A stretch of DNA of 64,000 nt from Sabethes cyaneus (lineage: Eukaryota; Arthropoda; Insecta; Diptera; Culicidae): the NCBI RefSeq assembly GCF_943734655.1, contig NC_071355.1, forward strand, positions 219,977,527 to 220,041,526, given 5' to 3'. Position numbers and translations under genes: made by a program. A model generated the notes under the pieces. The model ran no database searches and was not told the origin of the DNA. It saw only the letters and a program-made list of their open reading frames with translations. Positions 35,011 to 47,516 of the stretch are shown here, in pieces. The first letter of the stretch is position 1, and each line of letters starts with the position of its first letter.

Positions 35011-38000
35011 AGGAACCACAATAAATTCGATTTATTGACGAATAATTTTTTTAATTTTTGTAGGCCATTTCTGAAACCTTTTTGTATTATTTTTGATTTG
35101 CAAATTTTGCATTTTGAATTTGTTAAATATTGTTTTCTGTCATAAGTCCATAAACTACGGCCGTGTGCGAAATACCATAAAATACTTAGATCCCTCGATC
35201 CAAACTGTACTATAATTTTGACAATTAGATTCCGGTTCGTGGGTTTTTAAGTAGCTAGTCATCAGGCATACATTAGTTATAAAAAAACGTACGTTATAAG
35301 CAGAGAATTGTAATTTAACCAAACATAGAGCATCATCCCCAAATCATTGTGTACGACATCAAGCTGTGTGCAGAAGGGGGGGGGGGAGGGGGGGACACGT
35401 GATCCAGTGTGCTCCAGCATTGTTACGCTAGTGGTTATTGGGCGTGACAATTTGCGTTCTAAGGATGTACTTTGTGTTCTTTTTGAAATTCGGTTGAAAA
35501 AAAAATCTGCTCTACAACGTTTCGTTTACACTGCTAATTACGATGTTATGACTTGTAAGCTTCTTGTATCTGTCTACATAGATATCATGATATTAGAGTA
35601 GTAGGATTTGTGAAGACTCGTTATCTCTACGCAAATGACTAATCAACAATGCATTGCCTTGTTATCTTTATCACTATGCGTGATATATACATGGATAACG
35701 TCATTCACCTGTCGTCCAACAAAACTTGCTTCAAAATGTACTGGCTGTTCGTCTCACCTCCTCGGTTTCCTTCTTAACGTACTCTGGAAGAAAAAATAGT
35801 GTTCTAATATGCGGTTTTACATAAAGAGGGTCACTTATTTAAGGGTGTACATATACATTTGATAAAAATGGCACACGCGTAATTGAGTACCAAAGTTTTA
35901 CCTTTTTGTTGGATTCTTTTGAATCCTTCAACTATTAATTATTCCGACCAGCATCACTTTTATTGTTAGATTTTATTTCTTATTTCGAATGTACGCACTT
36001 TTCTCTCCGCTTCAACCAATAAATAGCTTCAACCAATTTTATAGCCGCTTTTTTTCTAGGCAGGATTTTGTAATCATAAAGATTTGTTTTCAGATTTACT
36101 GCTATTTCAAAGTTAGAAACATTAGAGTACACAAATATAACGGAAAGAAGCTTTCGGTTATTAGCTTTTGCCATGCTCTAAAGTTCATGCATTTTTAGCC
36201 GAACTTAGGAAATCTCATTAGCAAACAGGCGCAAACCGACGACGGTGGTAAGGGTTTCATTTTATATCTATCGCCTATTAAAGTTCGTTACATCGCTACA
36301 TATGATGGTAATGAAATTTTGTCACATGCGCAGCGCAAATTTCCTATTTGATGCCTTCCGTCTCAGTTAGGAAGGCTATTAAACTTCAACAGACAATGCG
36401 GGCCGAAACTGGCAAACCCCGTCCCACATTTGCACAAAGCTTTTGATTCAACAAGCTGTCAGATTTTATCTTCAGCCGGAGGTTGTCATAGCCGATAATT
36501 TATTTTATCTATTGGCTCTCCCGGTTGGTAGGTATTGCGAAAAAGGGTTTCCCTAGGATGAAGAAAGATTTATGACAAGTTTTATCGTACATTTTACAAC
36601 GAAAGACAAGTAAATATTTAGATCCCGTAGGATTTTACCGCATTACAAAAACAGAAAATTTCATTAATTAGGCAAACACTGGGACCAAATGTTGACATTC
36701 ATACGTTGCCTATTAGTGTCCCCTAACCATACCCAAAGCGGATTCTATCAAAACGTCTTCCAATTTAGGGGGAAAATTTACATATTTTGTATGTGATTGG
36801 AAGAAATGCCACAAACCAGGTGGAAAATCAACCGGCATGTTTGACAAAAAAGCTGTAGAGCACAATGTCTGTATCGGAAACTTTCTAAATAAATCAATAA
36901 TTCATTTTCACAAAAAGTTTAACGATATTCCGACCGCAGGATATCCAAAGTTAAACGCTTCGTTTCATTCATGATTCGTATATGTGTAACTGATTCTCTC
37001 CACTCGTAAACGTGCAAATTCAGCCCGCTGCTGGTGCAACTGTGGAAACATATGTCCTTATGCCTTTATGTTACTGCCAGGCCAGTGGTGTCAAGCGCAT
37101 CCGAAAGAGAGGCTACCCACGAACAATGAATTCCGACGTTTAATATTCATATTTTTGTCAGAAACTCTCGACTGCATGCTCCTTTTACGCATGCATCGAT
37201 GAATCCAGGCCTGATATGAATATTCCACCCGGTACATCCGTCATTGTCGTCGTTTCACTATACAGAATGTTCCCCAGCTGCTGGTGGATAGGTACGAACG
37301 GTTAACTGTAAGGATTCATATCGCGTTTGTACCATGAAGTGCACACAAAAACGCACCTGCTGGCTGCTGGGCAAATTGAGGTCGATGTTCGTCCGATGCG
37401 CGGGACTCATAAGTTTGATGAGTTCCATTTTCTACGGTGCACAGTTTATTACGGTCGTCATGTGTGCTACGCTGACAGCGTTGATATCGCGGCATTGTGA
37501 TGAAGCGAAGTGGATTGATTGAATTAGGTTTCTGAACTGTACAAAATCCGCGAACTCTACACACTGTGAAAGCGTGACGGTGTTGCTACGGTTTCTGGTT
37601 GCACTATTTAGTTGTTCCAATGCTAGGTTGCAACAACGTGATATTGTGACAGACTTAATTAACTATCTATTGTTTTGACTTTATTTAAAATTAGATAAAA
37701 TCAACTTAAATAGCTGCTTCCAAAAGTCGTCCCAAAAATTGTGGCACAGGCTAGCGTCAAATAATTGAATGGAATACTGTTTTCAACAGCAAAATAATGA
37801 TAAACGACGGCAGCTGATAGTATTTCCGTTGAAATGTGTTTTTCCTGAGCATCGATGCTTGTCTAACAATCCAGTCGCCATGTTCGAGTCTCTACTATTG
37901 TTAGAAATAAATAGGAATATTGCCAAATCCCTAAGAATATCCAAGAATTCCAAATCCCTAGGTGGATGGAAAACTTTCGAAAGATATTTGTCCTGCGTAA

Positions 38001-39125
38001 ACAATTTCGTCTGTGGTTTTCATTGTTGTTGATAAAATCAAATCGGGTAAAGGTTTTGGTTGATGTTTTAACAGTGGATACTGAATAAGAAAATACTTTA
38101 GCAAAAGGTTGGTTGCATATAAGCAAACAACGATCATTTTCACAGTACATTAAGCTTTCCCCATAGGGTGCTGAATGCTTTCGTCTACGTTCCTGCAATA
38201 TACACTAAGTAAAATAAAAATACACCGTTATAATTTTCTACATTATTTTCACAAACTTCTAGGTTACAATTCTGGTTTCTTGTTGCTTATCATCTGTTTA
38301 CTTGTTATTGATGTTTTGAAAAATCATACGGGTTATTTGGTAAAGTACAAACATACAATCTTAATATATATATAAAATAGTGCGAAATCAAATAAAAATA
38401 GCACCACTTTGAGCAGTCATACAAAAATAATATCGGCCAATAGGAGTGTCTGGTGCGTATACGGAATGATAGAAATTGTGAGCATAAAACAAAACTAGCT
38501 ATTAGACTACCTAATATAACGGGCGGCAGTTGTTTAGTGAGTACAACATTCGGGTACCAACCGAAAGAGCCTTGGCGTGAGCTTCACATATTATTGCACA
38601 ACCTAATATATTTTTGGTCTATCTCGAAATTTTCCAATTCAACCGAACGTGACCAGCTTTGCTATTGATTATCACAAAGAATTAGATCACCATAAAATGC
38701 ACACTGAGAATGTCTGCTACTCTCAAGCATCATTCTGATGGTTCGTTGAGCAATTTCAGCTGATCTAGATCAATCGCGGGCAACTCACGGGCGGTCTATG
38801 CTATGCGCAATTAAGTAATTACGGTGGGAGCCCGCACAGTACCAATTATTGAGTTATTCGGGGGATTATTTTATAACAGTTATGGTTTGTATCATACAGG
38901 CGCCTTCGGTCTGCCGGAAATTTTTAACAACACAGTCACCTCGATGAAGAATGGGCCCAAAATAGTCGCAGCAACTTCATCATTTCTGGCGACTATACCT
39001 CAAATAGCGTTTTTATTAATAGCGTTTTATTAAGACTTTATTAATTAAGTAAATGTTATGCTAATTACCAATTTGTATAAAATCTTGTCTCGAATAAATA
39101 TAGTTTCGAAGTATTTTCTGAATAT
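35010..39125. other. No gene that can be supported
   Basis: Mixed unique DNA. There is a G-run near 35375-35393. Frames at 37334-37522, 37863-38198, 38453-38668 and 38824-39033 are all short and unlike known families. It is upstream of the first phospholipase exon seen and could be intron or intergenic. Confidence 0.4.
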
Positions 39126-39129
39126 TGTT

Positions 39130-39450
39130 CAGGTTTAATGGGCCGAAAATACCCCGGGTGGGGTACCCTAGGTGGAGGTGCAGTCATGTGTGGAGGAAGA
39201 TTTTCCTTTAAAGTAATGCTTCCTTTGGTATGGATTACAATGAAAATGAAGTCGGAGGACTACGTAAAAATGCTGGAGATAAGGTTGATTGAACACGGCA
39301 AGGCATTGATGGGCCCAGATTATGTTTTCCCCCGAGATAATACTGTGTGCTCATAACCTCCGGATCTGAACCCGATCGAGAACTTTCTGGTCTTGTTTAT
39401 GAAAATGGCAAGCGTGTCGACATCTAGCGGTTGACGGGAATACATCATAA
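39130..39450 (+). mobile_element. Tc1-family transposase remnant
   Basis: A single frame reads a GGRFSFKVMLPLVWITMK segment, a DYVKMLEIRLIEHGKALMG segment, and VFPRDNTVCS, a decayed form of F-Q-Q-D-N-A holding the second catalytic aspartate. After a stop, the same frame gives PPDLNPIENFLVLFMK, the N-P-I-E-N block with the final catalytic glutamate. The two catalytic blocks are much closer together than the family's D34E spacing, so an in-frame internal deletion is likely. Inactive fossil. Confidence 0.75.
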
Positions 39451-39718
39451 AACTTATTAAACAAATCGCAGAACAGTAGGACGAAAGGGAAGAAGATATA
39501 AGTAAGCACGACGAGTGGAAGACAGCCTAACAGCCTGTTTGATGCCGAATGCCAGAGAATGAGTGACGAGAAGCCAAGCTAGAAATCGCGTGCTCACTTC
39601 GGCTACACTTCGGAACAAAGAGAGATATAGAGAGCCTAGACCGGAGCCAAAACTCTCATCATCTAGAAAACTAGAAAAACTCAATTAAGATAATGGCCAA
39701 CTAGATTAGACAAGTTCG

Positions 39719-39890
39719 GGGAGTACAACTTGCAAACTCATCATCTATTTGCGGACTTTAAAGCAGCGTACCATTCAGTTAGTCGAAATAAGTTGTGGCA
39801 GACAATGCTTTTATTTTGGTTTTCCAACGACGCGATTCGTGCGACGCTGGATGGACCGAAATCTTGCGTCAGAATAGCGGGTGAGACCTA
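39719..39890 (+). mobile_element. LINE reverse transcriptase fragment
   Basis: The frame reads YNLQTHHLFADFKAAYHSVS, then RNKLWQTMLLFWFSNDAIRA and LDGPKSCVRIAGET. This is the A-motif region of the same LINE lineage as 23600-24290 and 59680-63330. It is truncated at both ends. Confidence 0.6.
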
Positions 39891-39899
39891 GAATGTCCG

Positions 39900-42362
39900 A
39901 TGAAAGAGTAGCCTAAACTATTTTCAGCAGAGAACCAGTACAGTAAGATAGCTCGTGCACACAATTCAACTAATAAATACATCGATTTGGGTGAACGATT
40001 ACTTTCTGTCCATAATAGACGAATGAAAATCTTGTGTGTGACGAAGCTATCTTACATGTGACAAACTGGCTGAGATTTGTTTTTCTAAAAAATATAAGTT
40101 CCCATAAATTGTACCTGTCTAATTGAGTGCACATGTCCAGTGGCCAGGCAGGAAGTATAAAATTCGTCTCGTGTCAATGCTTTGAATACTTGCAGATATA
40201 ATTTCATCAAAAGCTCGGAATAAAGTACGGAACGTGCTTAGAGTAACAAAAATAGGTCTGTAACCCTACATATTGAAACATGTAATGAACTTATCAACTG
40301 GATTGCCCTATTATGAGGGCATATTTCCACATTCAATATTTTATTTATTACGATATACCACCCACAATGGAAGCCATTTTTCTAACGTTCACCTACCTAC
40401 CTACCACTTATGTTTGGCGAATCTAAATGGTAGCCATATACTTGTTGACTTTCATTTCACCCGAATCCAATTGACCTGATACTTGGGGAAAACACAGAAA
40501 AAAAAGAAATACCGGATGAAGTTTAGCCAAGTGGAAAAATAAACGATAAAGAAAACATCTACACGCAACGTGAAAGCGCAACGGAGAGCAGTTTTCAAGT
40601 TTTTCGTCGTGGTCCTCGTCGTCATCGGGTGCTATTTGTCTGCAATTCGGAATCGGGATGAGAAAGTGACAGAGGCCACTTCAGAGAAATGCTACCCTTG
40701 TGTCTTCGCCGGAAATACTATGCAGAGAGCAGCCGAGGAAAGCGTATACGTTTACGAACCACAATCAAAAGTGATATTTTATGTTTCTTCAAGCTTACAC
40801 AGTCAATAAAGATATTTTACGAGTAAAAACCAAAGGAGATTCGAGTGGATTAGTTCCTTGTCCTGGGGATCATTGAAAGTTGAATGTATCGTCGTCGTTA
40901 GGAATGAATACACCTAAGTAGCTTTACAGAATCTTTAGCACATTTCTGTACCGTGTTTTGCGACATTTTTATTTCGAACTAAATTGATGTGCTTTTATAC
41001 GCGTTTTAGGAGATCCGTGATAAATAAGCGTGATTTCAAATTTTGGTCTCTGTTATTGCTGATCACCCAAAAATTCGTCCAGCGTCTCTTTCATGTCAAA
41101 ATGTCACACCAATTGTCAGAATCTCGTTCGGTCTAATATAAGCAATGATATGGAACTTATTGGACCATTTCTTAGTTACAGGGATGGATTAGAACAACAC
41201 ATAAGCACTAGTAATAATCAAAACTATAAAAAAATTACTCGAATTTTTGTTCAAATTGTCAAGAACTGATGCTTTATAAGAGTTTGTTTGACCTGCATTA
41301 AGACATTGTCAGATGAATGTATTAAATAAAATAAATGAATAAATAAAATCCTATCAGCATTTAAACTAACTGCTGTTCAAGTTCGAAAATTTCTCAGCGG
41401 CTGCATTTGGATAGTATTGTTTTTATTCATTATGTAATTTCAGACAGATATTGATTGATATTGGAAGCATAATCTGACGAATAATATTCTATGGCACCAG
41501 CAGATAATCACGAATCAGTATTTAAGATTGGACTGATTTGTTTCGTTGAAACCGAAAACCTCTTTGGTTAGATTGTAATTGCCCTTAAACTGATCCGCCC
41601 TGAGGCGTAGTTTTTGATCCTGCAAACCGTTAACTTGGAGATTAATCCTTTTGAAGTGGTGGCATTTACGCCATCGTTGATTCTGAAATGCGGGAAACGA
41701 GATAGTAGTTTCGGTCTGGTGGTCTAAGGGCTCATAATGAGCTTTACAACGAAATCTGTGTTAATTGTAGCTTTTTATCTGTTCGAATCACTCCTGAGCT
41801 GCGGTGTGCTGAGAAATGCTTCCAATTCTATACTCCGGTGGCTATCCGAAGCACCATCGCGTGCAACTCCCAGAACGAGATTCAAGTTTGATGAATGATG
41901 CTTATCCTTTCAAATAACCATTCATCTTATTCAAATCATCGTTTCGTTTTTCCCTTCGAAGTGTCTTGAGACGAATTTAGATTCGCATTGAAACCGACAG
42001 GCGACGTAATTACGGCTATGAATTCGCATGGGCGTACTAAACAAGGGATCAATATTGGTGACATTTATTTTGATGTTGGTCGCCGTTTTTGTTTGTGGCT
42101 ATCGCAAAATCGGTTTCCAGCTGATTTAAAATCGTGATTGGCTGCAGAGTTTATTTTAATTTTATTGATTTTCTATTATTATTTGAGTTGGGTAGTGAGA
42201 TAAGTGATCAATCGATGTCGACCTTTTTCATTCCACTTAGGAATTTATATTTGGATCGTTTATTTTCAATTTTGACTTGTTTAATAATAACTTATATAAC
42301 TTTATTATTATTTTTCAGTAATTCTAACATTTCATGTGCTTTCTTATCTTCTCTAATTTCAG
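39900..42362. other. No gene that can be supported; ends at a splice acceptor
   Basis: A frame at 40570-40809 has a hydrophobic stretch (FFVVVLVVIGCYLSAI) but starts with GTG and has no recognised relatives. The last 20 bases are pyrimidine-rich and end in AG, serving the exon that starts at 42363. Confidence 0.4.
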
Positions 42363-42509
42363 GATTCTTGCAATGGCACTCCTGTGACAGTTCGTGTTGA
42401 CGCCAAAGGCTTCTATTTGTATTGGGTGGATCAAAATCACGAAATGGATCTGCTGGACATTGCCACAATCCGGGATGTTCGAACGGGTCAATACGCTAAG
42501 AAACCGAGG
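42363..42509 (+). CDS. Phospholipase C-beta, PH-domain exon (Plc21C type)
   Basis: A 147 bp internal exon, 49 codons, phase 0 at both ends. It is bordered by a pyrimidine-rich TCTAATTTCAG acceptor and a GTAAGT donor. The peptide includes the GFYLYWVDQNHEMDLLDIA stretch and DVRTGQYAKKP, which match the N-terminal PH domain of phospholipase C-beta enzymes. PLCB1/Plc21C proteins have G-F-x-x-Y-W-x-D-Q-N-x-E and D-x-R-x-G-x-x-A-K-x-P at this place, whereas norpA has a different K-S-E-G segment, so I favour Plc21C. The enzyme acts at the plasma membrane downstream of Gq, cleaving PIP2 to IP3 and diacylglycerol; the PH domain contributes to membrane and Rac/G-protein contact. The preceding exon, expected to encode the start methionine, was not found. 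The next exon begins 10 kb downstream at 52596. Confidence 0.85.
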
Positions 42510-44439
42510 GTAAGTTGCAAATTAAATATGCTGATTTAATGGTTTTATCAGTCTAGAAATGTTGAAAACAATTTGAACAAAAATGTTAAATTTTTCAAAC
42601 CGGTATAAAATACTGAACAAAAGCGTCGAACTGGCTTTGACAGCTGAATACAAAGAATGACAGTTATTCTCAGTCTTTATTGAAGGATGAAGTAGATTCT
42701 AAAAATAGCAGAGTTTACTTTCCGAACATTCAGTATTTATATAACCTCAATTTCATAACTTTTCCTCCGTCGTCGTAGTCTGATAGTCACTCGGCTCCTC
42801 CAAATATCAAGGAGCGAGAAACTATTTCACAAGATATCTGCCAAAGAATCGCGCTCGAAATGATGACTTACACTATTACCAATTTCACAACTGATGAAAC
42901 AAGAATAACGGTTCCATTCTTTGCCGGAGTTGTAGGACAAACCTCCTTGAGCGAGTAAATTGCTTGCTTCGCTCGAATGAGCTTTCGGTCCGTCTTCCGG
43001 CTGCTGGCGTGTGATGTTTTTCCCTTTGCCGGAACACGTTTTTCTGAAAGCTAGCTCATTTGCTTGCATTGTCGACGGGACACGGACACGGTTGCTTGTC
43101 TTTCTCCGTTCTAGGCGACAACCAAGTATCGATTTTCGACTGCAAGGAGAACCTTATTAAAGCAAATATATTGCCGTAATTTTGCGACACCATAAAGCTG
43201 TTTCTATTCAGTCGCTTTAGGTTGACAGAGTCGCTGCTCTAACTATAGAACGTGCTTGAACTTAGAAGTCGTAGGATTTGTTTTTCCATTTTATGCTTGC
43301 CTTATAATTGTTTGTATGCAATCAGCAGTACGATTAATCTTACCATTTATAATTGTTTTTACAATTATCTATGGATCTCTTATAATACAACTTTCCACTC
43401 ATATCTTGTATTTTTTGTTACTATAACACAAACTAATTTATAAATTTAATTACTTTCCTTTAAAAAAATATTCATCTTATCAAAACCATTCAAGCAATAT
43501 CATAAAGTCATTCATATAGTCACGACAAAAACACACGAGATGCCACAGAGAAAAAGGTTGTGTGCATCGGATTTGTGATTCATCCATTCCGAAGGGAGTA
43601 TCCGTGAGCCGGCCCGGCCGGTGGTAGTTAATCATCACCTCAGAGCTTAAATGATTATAGTTGTCTAGAGTTTCATCCTACCCCTAGCTTACAGCAGAGG
43701 GTGTTGACCGTTCATAGCTCTGATGACAGCTTTCACCAATCGGACAATCCGTTTTCACACTTCGCCTGGGGGATTTGCTTTATAGAGGCAGAAAAAAATA
43801 TCTTCTAGGTGTGAAGACAATTTTTTTTCTATCATCAACATAATAAACCCAGGGGCTGTTTACCTTTATTGTATCAATTTCGACTTTTGATTCCATTCAA
43901 ATTTGAAGTCTCTATTCCAAAACAATTAACCAATTGGTTCATTTCTTCCACTTTTAAACAATTTCCAACTCTTTAGTTAAGTAGTCCTTTTTTCACTGAA
44001 GTATTTAGCACGATAAACCAAGCATGCTGATAAGCTTTCGCCAAAGTCTGTGCCCGCATGCTTCATCGTGCCTCATCCCGGTTTACTTTGACCAATCGTG
44101 TGGCTCGACTGGCGACTGGGATGATGGCAGCTGAAGGAAATTGCTTTATGCTATTTCCGTCAACTAATGCACTTAGTCTGAAGATGAAAGCCAACGAATG
44201 GGAGTTTAATTGGATTTCAGTACTGGTTACAACGTACTGGGGAGGGCGTGTGCTCTTCGAATCGTTGCACGTCCTTGCTCTCTCCGTTGAATCTTGCGTT
44301 CTAGTATAACGCAGAGTTTGCTAAAAATTTTCTAGGAGGCGATTGATGTACCTATTTATGTTAATTTTTAAGGGAATATGTTTGGTTTTCCGTTTTTCTT
44401 TCATTTTTTTTCATGTGTGGACTCATCACTGCGATCAGT

Positions 44440-44760
44440 TGGGGTCAAAAAGAAAACAAAGAGAATTTTTTAATCGAGCAAAAAAAATATGGATTTTAGT
44501 CATTTTTACTTAAAGTTTAAACGTGAAAACCAAATCTATTCTTGCTTTTAATATGTACGTTATTATTTAGAAATCTTTAGAAATCTATGAAAAAAAGACA
44601 AAAACGAAGAAAATTTTTTTGGCCGATTTTCGGAAATTTCACTGTTCGAAGAGCCGAGCCCACAGTCACTTGATTTTATAAAAAAAAATTTAACTCAAAT
44701 CCTACAAATTATTTTTTGCCCCCGATTTTTCAAACCAACTTCCTGGGGGGGGGGGTCCCT
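44440..44760 (-). repeat. Inverted copy of dispersed repeat (see 10060)
   Basis: GAGAATTTTTTAATCGAGCA, TACTTAAAGTTTAAACGTGA, CCAAATCTATTCTTG and the closing ATTTTTCAAACCAACTTCC with its G-run are the reverse complement of 10085-10470. It lies within the phospholipase intron. Confidence 0.65.
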
Positions 44761-45021
44761 TATTAACAAGACTTATAAATAAATAACAGAAGTAAATGAA
44801 AAGCATTGAGCATTGCCTTGCTTACTTTACATATTCTATTACAAAAAAAAAAAATTAGTTTAATTGTGCCTGAATAAATGATGTGAAAGTTCAGTTTAGT
44901 TGAATTGTAAAAGCAGCAGACGTGCGATGTTACTCCCTTGCGGTTCACCAGAAATTTTCTAAACCGATCTGCACTTTTCGTTAATATTTTGTGATGTATG
45001 GGCTTTTCTTTGTCACATGTA

Positions 45022-45400
45022 CCCCAGCTAGCACCAACTCGAATATCAATGTACGAAAACTATCGAAAATATCTCCTAACAAACTCGAAATCGTAACTAA
45101 AGCTGGATAAAGTTGGATCAAGTTGATTTTCTGTCGTATATAATGATAATGGCTGACATACATACGATTTTCAGCACAAAATCGTAGAGTAGTACGAAGC
45201 GTCTCGCGCTTAATCGGATATTATCGTATATAAATACTTATATAGTCGTAACGCTCAAAATTATTCGTAATCACGTATATCGCCTCCAAAATAGTACGGA
45301 TATGCCAATTTTGCGCATGAAATACGATTTATTTAGCATGTATATCTGTACGTAATGCTGATTTTTACCTTTTTTATACTTATGAAAATGCTAGCTGGGA
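45022..45400. mobile_element. CCCAGC-ended MITE, copy A
   Basis: Tips CCCAGCTAGCA and TGCTAGCTGGG are an 11 bp inverted repeat. The interior is rich in short CGTA/TACG words (for example TACGATTTTCAGCAC, ATCGTATATAAATACTTAT). It resembles 50611-50965 in internal words and length, so the two are one family. No ORF. Confidence 0.6.
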
Positions 45401-45537
45401 CACCAAGGGTTACAGCACCCACCTGTGGGTATAGTAATCGCTCGGTACTACAGTTAATCACGGACTCGGCAGCGTGCCTAAACAAAATTACTACGTTATT
45501 CGACATAGACAAATGTGACGAAATAACCACATACAAT

Positions 45538-45715
45538 GGATGTTTGGTATCTGGAACTGCAGATCACTAGATAACGTGGGTGATGACAGAGTGCTATTCG
45601 AACAGCTAGAACCTCAGATGTTTGGCGTCGAGCACTGCAAGAGATCTGTCGCAAAGACGAGACGATGTAGAAGATCCGTGGTGACAAGGCTAGATGCGAC
45701 GAGCAAACCCAAGCA
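45538..45715 (+). mobile_element. LINE ORF2 endonuclease N-terminal fragment
   Basis: One frame gives FGIWNCRSLDNVGDDRVLFE, and a shifted frame gives RALQEICRKDE. These match the start of the apurinic-like endonuclease domain of LINE ORF2 (G-T-W-N-x-R-S, and L-x-E with the catalytic glutamate). Frameshifted and truncated after about 60 codons. Confidence 0.5.
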
Positions 45716-45779
45716 ACAATGTGAGTTTTATTGTACTTTTATGGCGGTTTTCATTACCAATTTTGCTCTTGAATGCCAT

Positions 45780-46222
45780 TGATTTGCTCTTGATAATCCT
45801 GCCATTTGATACCCCATTTGCCATATTTTCGAAGAGAATACTAAATGACCAGTTTTGAGTTCCGGTAGAACCGACAACGGATGTTCCGGAGTGTGAGGCG
45901 TAAGCCAGCGCTCTACAGGATAGTGTAAAAGTCATTATCAGTGACTATAAATAAAATGAATAATTTTTGCGCAGTCAGTTAAGCAGATTTCTAATTTTAT
46001 TTCATCTGTTACTTATGACGCCAAAAAAAATCCCACCGCGAACTGAAATATCTCCGGAAAAATGGAACCATAATTTACCACCATATTTTTCCATTAAAAG
46101 CCAATCCAATGTGGTTCTTTTAAGAAATGTTGCATAAAAATCGATTGAATATCAGTGGAAATAGAGCCAAAAGTGTAACTGAAAGTACCTTCATTTTTTA
46201 GGTCGGGGACGTAAAGGTTAAA
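45780..46222 (+). repeat. Dispersed repeat, partner of 6175-6598
   Basis: Aligns for about 400 bp with 6175-6598, ending in AGAGCCAAAAGTGTAACTG and the GACGTAAAGGTTAAA segment. It directly precedes the intron minisatellite. Confidence 0.6.
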
Positions 46223-46455
46223 TGAACTATTTGGTTCGGTACCACCATAGATGAATTAAATGATACGATGCTATCATTGTTTAATGAAGTATATGGTTCG
46301 GTACGACCATAGATGAATAAAATAGTTCGGTAGATCTATCGATAAGTAAAACGATTGAGAACGTTCATAGTTCAATTAAGCAAATGGATCGGTACGACCA
46401 TAGATGAATGAAATGATTCGGTACGATCATTGTCAAATGAAGTACTCCATTACGC
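46223..46455. repeat. Intron minisatellite, block 1 (~62 bp unit)
   Basis: Units built from two related halves, GGTTCGGTACGACCATAGAT followed by GAATTAAAT, and GATTCGGTACGATCATTGTT followed by GAATGAAGTATAT. Further blocks lie at 46979-47045, 47998-48118, 49530-49622 and 49836-49992, separated by inserted elements. Confidence 0.75.
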
Positions 46456-46461
46456 ACAATG

Positions 46462-46975
46462 TCTTACTGCTTTATATTGCTTATTAATGCGATCTTCTCT
46501 TGAATACTCTTCGACGGTGTGGAATCCACACTACAACAATGATATATTGCGCATCAAAAATATCCAGCGCAGATACATTCGCTATGCTCTTCTTTGAACC
46601 TCTTACTTTGAACCTACTTATGTAACTCACTCACTCACTCACTAATGAGGAATGTTGTCAACTTCTTCGACTCGACACATTCCAGCTTCGCCGCGATACC
46701 TCCCGCGCGATGGCTATCGCAGATGTTTTAACCGCCCGCATCGACCGCCTAGACATCCTCCAGTTGATCAGAGTAAATGCACCCTCCAGAACATTAAGAA
46801 TGGTTTTACCACTATGTCTGACTCTCCGACAAGCCAACTATGGTGCCAACAGTGCGATTATAGCTGGCAAAAATTCTTCAACGGACTGTCAGTCTTTTTT
46901 TTTTGACTTTCATCTGTCTCCCAACGTACTACGCTCAAAAATAATCTGTTGATTTTATATTATGTAAATAAATGA
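46462..46975 (+). mobile_element. Jockey/CR1-like LINE 3' end inserted in the minisatellite
   Basis: Readings include CLTALYCLLMRSSLEYSSTV, NPHYNNDILRIKNIQRRYIR, then after a frame break FQLRRDTSRAMAIADVLTAR and MVLPLCLTLRQANYGANSAI, ending with a DFHLSPNVLRSKI-like stretch and an ATGTAAATAAATGAATAAAT tail. This is the tail region of the LINE lineage also seen at 24400-26335. It has at least one frameshift and an ACTC microsatellite near 46628. Confidence 0.7.
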
Positions 46976-46978
46976 ATA

Positions 46979-47045
46979 AATATGGTTCGTTACCACCATA
47001 TATGAATTAAACGGTTCGGTACGTTTATCGATCAGTAAAATCATT
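46979..47045. repeat. Intron minisatellite, block 2
   Basis: ATATGGTTCGTTACCACCAT and ACGGTTCGGTACGTTTATCG are units of the array at 46223. The block is isolated between the LINE tail and an inverted-repeat element. Confidence 0.65.
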
Positions 47046-47090
47046 CAGTACTATGTCAGAAAACCCGGCACTATGTGTACTATGTCAGTA

Positions 47091-47494
47091 CAGTGGACCC
47101 CCGTTCGTTTGAACGATTCCTCATGCAAACTAACGGGGTTACTTTTTAATTTGAACAACTGGTAACCCGAAATATGCTGAAACCACTGTGAACTGGCCGC
47201 CCTGCTCTTTGTTATTGTTTTGGTGGTTTGTTTTAGTCGGCAGTTGCAAGTGCGAATATTGCATTTTCCGATCGAATTTCTATCTTAATCGTTAGGAAAA
47301 CGAAATGTGAAACCGATTAAACACGCTAGGTCAGTACAAACAAATCGTGTTTATGTGCATTGTCTGCATAAACAAATGATGTTATGTTGAGAATGACATT
47401 TGAACCATTTTTAATTTGCACGTCGTGCAAACCAGCGGGATTCAGATTAAAAAGTGTTCAGATTAAAAATGGTCAAACGAACGGGGGTCCACGG
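47091..47494. mobile_element. 404 bp Tc/pogo-like MITE with TA target site
   Basis: The left tip CAGTGGACCCCCGTTCGTTT and its inverted counterpart ending GGGGGTCCACGG form terminal inverted repeats of about 22 bp, and TA flanks both sides. TA targets and CAGT-type tips fit the Tc1/mariner/pogo superfamily. It inserted within the left end of the element that continues at 47517. A partial copy lies at 34858-35010. Confidence 0.65.
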
Positions 47495-47516
47495 TATTAT
47501 GTAGTACTGTCAGAAA

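Noticed and set aside
40570..40809. 79-codon frame with hydrophobic segment
   Set aside because: No ATG start, no homologue recognised, and no splice context.
44190..44310. Possible upstream PLC-beta exon around an E-W-E-F-N-W-I peptide
   Set aside because: It lies between the two real exons, where no coding sequence is missing, and has no suitable splice borders.
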